The position numbers and the translations under genes were made by a program. From the NCBI GenBank assembly GCA_017999015.1, contig JAGOBZ010000208.1, positions 1-5,833 on the forward strand: a stretch of DNA of 5,833 bases, read 5' to 3'. Below the pieces are notes generated by a model that was given only the letters and a program-made list of their open reading frames with translations, did no database searches and was not told the origin of the DNA. This stretch comes from Kiritimatiellia bacterium. Lineage in GTDB: Bacteria > Verrucomicrobiota > Kiritimatiellia > RFP12 > UBA1067. Of this stretch, positions 1 through 4,843 are shown piece by piece (the stretch's first letter is position 1; each line of letters starts with the position of its first letter).

Positions 1-150
1 GGCCAAGCGTCTGCACGCGAGGTCGCGTGGGAACGTGTGCGCGACATCGCAGTGCCCGCCGACGACAAAGGCAGCCTGCTGCCGCTGCTGCGCCATTACT
101 CCGGCCGGAGACGGGCGAGAAGTCATCCTGCGTCATGGCAGCCAGAGTAG
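1..150 (+). CDS. 3' end of an unidentified protein (partial, 49 codons visible)
   Basis: Reading frame 1 is open from the first base to a TAG at 148-150. Codons up to about position 105 strongly prefer G or C in third position, as in the other genes here, and the peptide (for example VRDIAVPADDKGSLLPLLRH) looks like ordinary globular protein. The last 15 or so residues are Arg/Ser-rich with less biased codons, so the original C-terminus may have been altered by a frameshift or simply be a disordered tail. No family could be recognised from so short a piece. No Rho-independent terminator with a T-run follows on this strand; the large palindrome at 187-248 lies 36 bases downstream. The strand and frame are fairly well supported; the function is unknown. 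Confidence 0.5.
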   Translation, partial: GQASAREVAWERVRDIAVPADDKGSLLPLLRHYSGRRRARSHPASWQPE

Positions 151-186
151 CAAAGACAAAGGGGAAGGGTGAGGCATCAAAAAAAC

Positions 187-248
187 CTCTGTGCCTCCGT
201 GTCTCTGTGGTTTAATCAATTTCACCACAGAGACACGGAGGCACAGAG
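187..248. repeat. Perfect 25-bp inverted repeat with 12-nt loop (CTCTGTG-type intergenic palindrome)
   Basis: The left arm (187-211) and right arm (224-248) are exact reverse complements over 25 bp, separated by an AT-rich 12-base loop (212-223). Each arm carries the CTCTGTG core twice (187-193 and 203-209 on the left). Seven A residues (179-185) flank the left side and four (249-252) the right. Read on the minus strand this is a very stable hairpin followed within one base by U7, an ideal intrinsic terminator, but no minus-strand gene lies upstream of it. On the plus strand there is no T-run. Similar 'CCACAGAGACAC..AGGCACAGAG' palindromes are, from memory, dispersed intergenic repeats in many environmental bacteria, so a mobile or REP-like repeat is the preferred reading. 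Confidence 0.9.
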
Positions 249-483
249 AAAATGGTTAGGCATTAATAAACTTCGGCACTTCGTGGTGAGTATTTCGGGT
301 TGCGGGTTTCGCCCGCGTTAGACAAGAGGCTGTTTGGGCACGAAGTGAAAGGCTTTTCGGCATGAGAGCGATACTTCGAATAGGTGAGGTTTTGTTTGAG
401 GGTGGCGCAGGTCCCGCCGAGCCGGAACGGTAAAGGGGATCAATGTCCAATTACGACACTGCTTCCGACCCCGAGCTTACACC
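249..483. other. Non-coding region upstream of the GH5 fusion gene
   Basis: No convincing gene is present. Reading frames that cross it have poor codon bias and implausible peptides. It contains the nested dyad at 277-347 and, at 398-424, a GC-rich block (GGTGGCGCAGGTCCCGCCGA, 401-420) with a short GGCG/CGCC stem. That block resembles dispersed intergenic GC-rich repeats remembered from related genomes, which cannot be confirmed here. Together with the palindrome at 187-248 it gives a repeat-rich spacer of the kind where rearrangements occur. No recognised riboswitch or RNA gene was seen. Confidence 0.45.
277..347. repeat. Nested inverted repeats (CACTTCGTG / CACGAAGTG enclosing a GC hairpin)
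   Basis: CACTTCGTG at 277-285 is exactly complementary to CACGAAGTG at 339-347. Roughly midway between them sits a second stem, GCGGG (302-306) with CCCGC (312-316), closed by a TTTCG loop. The result is a two-tier structure with a compact inner hairpin. No T-run follows, so it is not a typical terminator. It may belong to the same dispersed repeat unit as the 187-248 palindrome, which lies 28 bases upstream. Confidence 0.5.
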
Positions 484-512
484 TTGCCGGTGCCGTACAT
501 TTTGGATACTAT
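484..512 (+). promoter_or_regulatory. Sigma-70-type promoter of the RHH-GH5 gene
   Basis: A -35 box TTGCCG (484-489; four of six bases match TTGACA) and a -10 box TACTAT (507-512; five of six match TATAAT) are separated by the optimal 17 bp. Transcription would begin near 519, giving a leader of about 24 bases that carries the Shine-Dalgarno site. The placement directly ahead of the ATG at 543 argues strongly for that start codon over the upstream GTG at 384. Confidence 0.65.
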
Positions 513-530
513 CGCCGTAAATTTTCCTCT

Positions 531-535
531 AGGAG
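531..535 (+). promoter_or_regulatory. Shine-Dalgarno site AGGAG that fixes the start at 543
   Basis: AGGAG is followed by a 7-base spacer and then ATG at 543-545, a near-ideal geometry. The internal ATG at 750, which would be the natural start of the glycosidase alone, has only a poor GGA two bases away (745-747). So the ribosome-binding evidence favours initiation at the antitoxin-like domain. Confidence 0.8.
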
Positions 536-542
536 ACTGCAC

Positions 543-2705
543 ATGCGAACAGCAAAAATGACCATCCGGCTGCCGGACAACGATCTGGCCTTTACCAAGC
601 TGTATGCGAAGGAACAAGGGCGTTCCTTGACGGATCTGATCCTTCGTTATCTTGGACGGTTGTCGCTGACGACAAAAAGCGAGACCCCAGCCGAAGTCCG
701 GGTCGTTGCAGGAGTGGTTCCTGCTCAGGTCGACGCAAAAAAACGGAAAATGACAACAGATAAGATCTCCGTTTGCATGTCGGCGCTGTTGGCGGTATGG
801 GGTTGCTCGGCGGCTCCGGTGTTCGCTGTCGCGGATGAGGCCTTGCCGCACAATAGCAAGTCGGTCACAGCGGGGCAGGGCTTTGAGCATTTCGTGACGC
901 GCGACGGCAACCGGCTGATGGACGGCGCGCGCGAGTTCCGGTTCATGGGAGCCAACATGCCGGGGCTGGTGGTGCCGTATGACTTCACGCTGCGCCTGCC
1001 GGAGCGGATGACGCTGCCGACGCCATGGGAAATCGAGGACGCGATGAAGACTCTGGCGCACATGGGCATGACGGTCGTGCGCACATGGAATCTGCCGATG
1101 CGCGGGCCGCAGGAGTCCCCGCAGCCCTGGCATTACGTGCTGGCGCCGGGACAGTTCAACGAGGCGGCCTTTGTGACGATGGACCACACGCTGGCGCTCG
1201 CCAACCGGCACGGCGTGCGCGTCATGATCTGTCTGACGGCCGGCTCGGGCGACTACCTTGGCGGAATCGGAACGTACGCCGCGTGGCGTGAAAAAAAACG
1301 CGCCGCGTTCTTCACGGACCCGCAGTTGCGCGAGGATTACAAAACAACGCTCCGCTTTGTGTTGAACCGCGTGAATACGGTGACGGGGATTCCCTACAAG
1401 GACGACCGGGCGATCCTGGCCTGGCAGTTCGGCAACGAGATCTGGAATGCCGAGCCGGCCTGGCTGACTGAGATGGCCGCCTATATGAAGTCGCTGGATC
1501 CGAATCATTTGGTCGCCGAGACGCGCCATCATCCGGCCTTTGCCGAACAGTTGATCGATCCGAACATCGACCTGCTGACCCGCCATTACTATACGGACTA
1601 TAAGGGCTCGGGAACCAACTGGGTGGCGGCGGTGCAGCGTGAAGTCGCGCAGATCAAAGGGCAGCGCCCGTTCTTTGTCGGCGAGTTCGGTCCCTATATC
1701 GACGGCAAGGTGCTGACGCGCGAGAATGTGCAGGCTTCGCTGCGCGCGTTTCTCGACACCTGCATCGCCACCGAAGGGGTAAGCGGCGCCCTGCTGTGGA
1801 GCATGTATTTCCACCACGAGCGCGGCGGCTATTATTGGCACCAGATCTTCACCTACCCCAGTGTCTGGTCGTATCACTATCCCGGCTTCGCCAGCGCCGA
1901 TGCGCAGGCCGAGATCGAGATCATGCGCGAGATGCGCGAGGCGGCGTTCCGCATCCGCGGGCTGCCGGTGCCGCCCGTGGCGGTGCCCGACCCGCCGGTG
2001 CTGTTGCCGTTCGAAGATATGGCGCTCTTCTCCTGGCGCGGCGCGGCGGGCGCGTCAGGCTATGATATCGAGCGCGCGCCTTCTCCCGAGGGCCCTTGGG
2101 CGCTGCTGGAGGAACAGGTTTCGGATGCGGAAGTCGCCTATCGGCCGCTCTTTTGCGATGAAAGCGCGCGGGCTGGCGAGACGTGGTGCTACCGCGTGAC
2201 GGCGCGCAACGCCGGCGGCCGGTCTGTGCCCTCGAATGTGGTGGGCCCAGTCAAGATGCGCGCCGCCTGCTTCGTCGATGAATGCATCGATCTGTCGCGT
2301 GCGGCCGCGCACTCGGAAGGCCTGACGCTGGACAATACCTATAACGCGCGCTATGCCGAGTATCTGTTCCGCGTGTGCGGGACAACGAACGCATGGATCG
2401 ACTATGCCGTTCCCGGGCCGGCACGGGTGGCGCGCGTCACCGCCTTTTTTGCCGTGTCGCAGGGCGATCCGGCGGCGCCGCGTTTTCTGGCGTCGCGTGA
2501 CGGGCAGTCTTTTGCCGAGGTGCAGAAGGTGCGTGCGGTTGAACGCATTCACATCGCACCGCCGCACGCGGGTGACGCGAACCGGCAGACGCAGGTGGAT
2601 TACACGGTGCCGCTGCCTGAGGGCACACGCCGCATCAAGGTTGTATGGGCGCGGCAGATGGCGCTCGACAGGCTGGAGATCGAGCATGCGGGCTCCGTTC
2701 AATAA
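543..2705 (+). CDS. Ribbon-helix-helix domain fused to secreted GH5 (mannanase-like) glycosidase with Fn3 module
   Basis: 720 codons. Residues 1-69 resemble a DUF6364-type antitoxin: strand KMTIRLP, helix about 13-26, helix about 28-40, then a short tail. Met70 (position 750) begins a typical export signal (hydrophobic core about 78-90, likely cleavage after APVFA), so residues 70-720 alone look like a normal secreted enzyme of 651 residues. The catalytic TIM barrel spans about 114-470: R180 in VVRTW, acid/base E299 in FGNE, H348/Y349, nucleophile E381 in FVGEFG, W419. The stretch ending in TGIPYKDDRAILAWQFGNE resembles GH5_7 endo-beta-1,4-mannanases. A fibronectin-III module follows (about 478-568), then a beta-rich module of about 150 residues that may bind carbohydrate. 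GH5 membership and catalytic residues are visible; mannan specificity is inferred. The signal peptide is buried in the full-length product, so export probably needs initiation at Met70 or processing. The extension upstream to GTG 384 is rejected because promoter and SD lie inside it. Confidence 0.8.
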   Translation: MRTAKMTIRLPDNDLAFTKLYAKEQGRSLTDLILRYLGRLSLTTKSETPAEVRVVAGVVPAQVDAKKRKMTTDKISVCMSALLAVWGCSAAPVFAVADEALPHNSKSVTAGQGFEHFVTRDGNRLMDGAREFRFMGANMPGLVVPYDFTLRLPERMTLPTPWEIEDAMKTLAHMGMTVVRTWNLPMRGPQESPQPWHYVLAPGQFNEAAFVTMDHTLALANRHGVRVMICLTAGSGDYLGGIGTYAAWREKKRAAFFTDPQLREDYKTTLRFVLNRVNTVTGIPYKDDRAILAWQFGNEIWNAEPAWLTEMAAYMKSLDPNHLVAETRHHPAFAEQLIDPNIDLLTRHYYTDYKGSGTNWVAAVQREVAQIKGQRPFFVGEFGPYIDGKVLTRENVQASLRAFLDTCIATEGVSGALLWSMYFHHERGGYYWHQIFTYPSVWSYHYPGFASADAQAEIEIMREMREAAFRIRGLPVPPVAVPDPPVLLPFEDMALFSWRGAAGASGYDIERAPSPEGPWALLEEQVSDAEVAYRPLFCDESARAGETWCYRVTARNAGGRSVPSNVVGPVKMRAACFVDECIDLSRAAAHSEGLTLDNTYNARYAEYLFRVCGTTNAWIDYAVPGPARVARVTAFFAVSQGDPAAPRFLASRDGQSFAEVQKVRAVERIHIAPPHAGDANRQTQVDYTVPLPEGTRRIKVVWARQMALDRLEIEHAGSVQ
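737..753 (+). other. A7 slippery tract and ATGA overlap at the RHH/GH5 joint
   Basis: Seven A residues (737-743) sit in the reading frame as A AAA AAA, the arrangement of a -1 slippery heptamer, just before ATG 750-752. The other two frames close at once. A +1 slip, or one A fewer in the DNA, gives a 69-residue RHH protein ending at TGA 751-753, which overlaps the ATG as ATGA. A -1 slip, or one A more, gives a 73-residue RHH protein ending at TAA 761-763. The site could therefore be a sequencing or assembly indel, a transcriptional or ribosomal slippage point, or a genuine fused gene. Confidence 0.55.
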
Positions 2706-2789
2706 ATGCAAAGAGCCGAAGGCCTATACAGTCCCGCCCCCCGCGCGTTCTTGCGGTACGTTACAGGGCAAATCACGACCACGCCCTAA

Positions 2790-2975
2790 TATCATTCGCT
2801 CGAAGTCGGCGCTGATGACCAGCCCGTGGTCCGCAAGGCCATAGACCGTGGCGGGCGAACTGGTTAAGCTGGCGTGGGAAGAGGGCGGCGACGGCATCTG
2901 CATGGAGTGCGTCGATCACAACAACTACGCACCGGCCACGCGCGACACGCTGCGGCGGCTGCTTGACGGCCCTTG
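2790..2975 (+). pseudogene. Frameshifted coding remnant between convergent genes, family unidentified
   Basis: Two short open stretches read as one broken gene. From 2790 one frame gives SLEVGADDQPVVRKAIDRG before a TAA at 2865-2867. The next frame, open from 2845, continues with GELVKLAWEEGGDGICMECV and DHNNYAPATRDTLRRLLDG. Both have G/C-biased third positions, and the peptides join smoothly if a single base is gained or lost near 2850. Neither piece has a start codon with an SD site, and a stop (TAA 2787-2789) lies just upstream. The second frame runs on to 3009 past the ATPase stop, but beyond about 2972 it looks non-coding. The helical, acidic pattern suggests an enzyme of the TIM-barrel type, but that is only an impression. 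The rest of the 293-base intergenic region (2706-2789) shows nothing. Confidence 0.35.
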
Positions 2976-2998
2976 CCGGTGGAAGCGCACACGCGCGC

Positions 2999-3982
2999 TT
3001 ACGCCTTAAAGCAGGCGACCAGATGGCTGGGGTCGCGGGGCAAGGGCTTCAGGATCGGTGCCGCCGCGCGGCAGGTGTCGTCCGCCAGCGGGCAACGCGG
3101 CGCGAAAGGACAGCCGGTCTGGGTGCGGCGGCGGGCGGGTTCGGACGGCCCGCCTGATTCTTCTGGCAAAGGGACGCCGATTTTCGGCACGGCACGCAAC
3201 AGAAGCTGTGTGTAAGGATGGACCGGTTCGTCGAGGACTGCTTGCGCCGGCCCCGTCTCAACGATGCCGCCCAAGTACATCACGGCGATTCGGTCGGCGA
3301 TATGCTGCACCACGCCGATGTCATGCGTGATGAAGAGGTAGGCCAGCCCGCGTTTTTCTTGCAGCTCTTCCAACAGATTCAGCACCTGGGCACGTACGGA
3401 GAGATCGAGGGCGCTGACCGCCTCATCGCAGATCAGGAGCTGTGGCTCGAGCGCCAAAGCGCGCGCGATGCAGAGGCGCTGACGCTGGCCTCCGGAGAAG
3501 GCGTGCGGATAGCGGTCGAGAATGTCATCGGACAGGCCGACATCGGCGAGCAGCCGGACAGCGGCCGCGCTGCGGTTCTCGCGCGTGACCAGTCCGTGCG
3601 CCAGCATCGCCTCGGTCAGGATGTCCAGCACGGTGTGGCGCGGGTTCAACGAGGCGTGGGGATCTTGAAACACCACCTGCACCGTGCGGCGGTAGGCATG
3701 GAGCGCTGCGCCGCGTACGCGCAGGACATCGGCCCCGTTAACATGGATGGTGCCTTCGCGCGGGCGCTCCAAACGGAGCACGGTGCGGGCCAACGTCGAT
3801 TTGCCGCATCCCGATTCGCCGACGATGCCCAGAGTCTCGCCGCGCGACAGGGTCAAGTCGACACCATCCACCGCGCGGACGTGTCCGACCGTGCGGGCGA
3901 ACACGCCTTTTTTTATGGGATACCATGTTTTCAGGCCCCGGATGTCAAGCAATGGCGGATCGGACGATGGAGACGGCTTCAT
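2999..3982 (-). CDS. OppF/DppF-type ABC transporter ATP-binding protein (orphan)
   Basis: 327 residues from ATG at 3982-3980 to TAA at 3001-2999. The protein hydrolyses ATP on the cytoplasmic face to drive import of oligopeptides or, in many relatives, oligosaccharides; it normally pairs with OppD on an OppB-OppC permease. Visible motifs: Walker A GESGCGKST (55-63), Q-loop Q106, signature SGGQRQ (163-168), Walker B LLICDE (182-187, catalytic E187), D-loop SALD, H-loop H220. The C-terminal oligopeptide-transporter extension carries the usual cysteine pattern (C291, C297, C304, C324). Length is normal for the family. The Walker B glutamate is followed by Ala where relatives usually have Pro. 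A TTG at 4024-4022 would add 14 residues but would put the promoter inside the gene, so it is rejected. No permease, binding protein or OppD is adjacent. Substrate cannot be told from the sequence. Confidence 0.92.
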   Translation of the reverse strand: MKPSPSSDPPLLDIRGLKTWYPIKKGVFARTVGHVRAVDGVDLTLSRGETLGIVGESGCGKSTLARTVLRLERPREGTIHVNGADVLRVRGAALHAYRRTVQVVFQDPHASLNPRHTVLDILTEAMLAHGLVTRENRSAAAVRLLADVGLSDDILDRYPHAFSGGQRQRLCIARALALEPQLLICDEAVSALDLSVRAQVLNLLEELQEKRGLAYLFITHDIGVVQHIADRIAVMYLGGIVETGPAQAVLDEPVHPYTQLLLRAVPKIGVPLPEESGGPSEPARRRTQTGCPFAPRCPLADDTCRAAAPILKPLPRDPSHLVACFKA

Positions 3983-3988
3983 GTCCTC

Positions 3989-4018
3989 ATTATAGAAGTG
4001 CCCAAACGGCACTGTCCA
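3989..4018 (-). promoter_or_regulatory. Strong sigma-70-type promoter of the OppF-type gene, near-leaderless
   Basis: On the minus strand, TGGACA (4018-4013; five of six match TTGACA) and a perfect TATAAT (3994-3989) are 18 bp apart. Transcription would start about 7 bases after the -10 box, which is at or next to the A of ATG 3982. The only SD-like sequence, GAGG, lies two bases from the ATG and would be barely transcribed. The gene is therefore likely to be translated from a leaderless or nearly leaderless message. Confidence 0.65.
3997..4013. promoter_or_regulatory. Dyad AGTGCC-N5-GGCACT in the oppF promoter spacer (candidate operator)
   Basis: AGTGCC (3997-4002) and GGCACT (4008-4013) are perfect inverted repeats with a 5-base centre, CAAAC. 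They fill most of the spacer between the -10 box (3989-3994) and the -35 box (4013-4018), touching the edge of the latter. A regulator bound here would block polymerase directly. A 6-bp dyad can arise by chance, so the regulatory role is inferred from its position. Confidence 0.4.
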
Positions 4019-4080
4019 TGCCAATCCCTCTGGTTACACAAAAAAACAAGAATTCGCTATCCATTTCCTCTGTGCAAGGG

Positions 4081-4086
4081 TATAAA
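4081..4086 (+). promoter_or_regulatory. Candidate -10 box TATAAA for the membrane-protein gene
   Basis: TATAAA matches TATAAT at five of six positions and ends 9 bases before ATG 4096, so a transcript would begin only two or three bases ahead of the start codon. No good -35 box is present: TATCCA at 4058-4063, 17 bp upstream, matches only three bases of TTGACA. There is no strong SD site before the ATG, which agrees with a near-leaderless message but does not prove it. Confidence 0.35.
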
Positions 4087-4095
4087 TAGGCGCGA

Positions 4096-4776
4096 ATGGC
4101 AAAGCACAAGAAAAAACAGGAGAAGACCACGCCAACGCTTCCTGCCGCTCCGCAACCCGATGAGGCCGCCGCGGCAGATGAATGTGAAGTTACGGCTGAG
4201 CGTGAAGTCAAGTCTGAACGGCTTGTCGCTAAGTTGACTGAAGATGAGCGCGATACCCCCGTGCAAGTTGCCGTAGACCCACACGTTTTGACGCAGCCGT
4301 TTGAGACGGTGCGTCCGCAGTGGCGGCGTTGGTTGCCGGACCTTATAAAAGTCGCGTTGGCACTGGTCGTGATCGGTGTTGCGGCGGCCATTTGGTATCA
4401 ACCGCCTTTGGTTAAGGCCCGGTTCCCTTATGTGTCCTATGTTTTTCGCGGTCAGCGCGCCGAAGATGCGGTGCTTTTCCGGCCGCTTGCGATGCCGACC
4501 CGCTATTATGTGGCACTGCCTGCGCGCCTGGCAGGACGGTACCAATGGTTTGCCGTGGACAGACGGCGTGAAGTGGTGGCGTTGACCGAGGCTCCGCGAC
4601 ACCGTGTTCTGGGGCACCCTGCGATCCGGCGCAGCGAGCCGCTCGGGATGGATCTGGAGTTCCGCAAGCTTGACGGGAGCGAGTGGCGGATCGCGTTTCT
4701 GGAGGACGCCATCGTTTTTTCGAACGCGTTGCTGACGGTGCGGCTGGACACGCGGCAGACGGTGTCTCATCCGTAA
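4096..4776 (+). CDS. Single-pass membrane protein of unknown function
   Basis: 226 residues, family not recognised. The N-terminus is very lysine-rich (MAKHKKKQEK), followed by an acidic, Ala/Pro-rich, probably disordered segment to about residue 75. An R/W-rich stretch ending in QWRRWL precedes one hydrophobic helix at about 83-101 (LIKVALALVVIGVAAAIWY). Positive charges on the N-side predict an N-in topology, with about 125 residues outside the membrane. The outer part has alternating hydrophobic and charged positions typical of beta structure (RYYVALP, RYQWFAVDRRREVVAL, EWRIAFLED). No enzymatic motif, lipobox or cysteine pair is seen. It is divergent from the OppF-type gene, and 67 bases separate it from the downstream GH51-like gene with no visible terminator, so the two probably form an operon. 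A role in anchoring or envelope sensing is possible but unsupported. Coding potential is good. Confidence 0.72.
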   Translation: MAKHKKKQEKTTPTLPAAPQPDEAAAADECEVTAEREVKSERLVAKLTEDERDTPVQVAVDPHVLTQPFETVRPQWRRWLPDLIKVALALVVIGVAAAIWYQPPLVKARFPYVSYVFRGQRAEDAVLFRPLAMPTRYYVALPARLAGRYQWFAVDRRREVVALTEAPRHRVLGHPAIRRSEPLGMDLEFRKLDGSEWRIAFLEDAIVFSNALLTVRLDTRQTVSHP

Positions 4777-4843
4777 GTCCGGGCATCGGTATCGAGGGTG
4801 ATCGCGGATTCATCGCTGGCGTTCGGAACCGCGGAATGGTGAA

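Noticed and set aside
384..542. N-terminal extension of the fusion gene from GTG 384 (53 extra codons)
   Set aside because: The extension contains the promoter (484-512) and the SD site (531-535), has poor codon bias, and its peptide has no family resemblance.
792..815. Lipoprotein signal (Cys88 in the GH5 signal peptide)
   Set aside because: The residues before the Cys (VWG) do not fit a lipobox because Trp at -2 is unsuitable. An Ala-X-Ala cleavage site after APVFA fits better.
477..1877. 466-codon open frame on the minus strand opposite the GH5 barrel
   Set aside because: It is the complement of a clear enzyme gene with catalytic motifs. Its Arg/His/Gln-rich peptide is typical of the antisense of GC-rich coding DNA.
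2720..2870. Minus-strand reading (peptide VYGLADHGLVISADFERMI)
   Set aside because: It has coding-like third positions, but no start, no known family, and the plus-strand frames on the same DNA join into a longer continuous peptide. Kept only as the alternative to the remnant.
2983..3000. Hairpin AAGCGC-N6-GCGCTT at the stop codon of the ABC ATPase gene as terminator
   Set aside because: The stem is only 6 bp and no U-run follows on either strand.
3218..4237. 339-codon plus-strand frame opposite the ABC ATPase
   Set aside because: It lies antisense to all ABC motifs, crosses the divergent promoter region and gives an implausible peptide.
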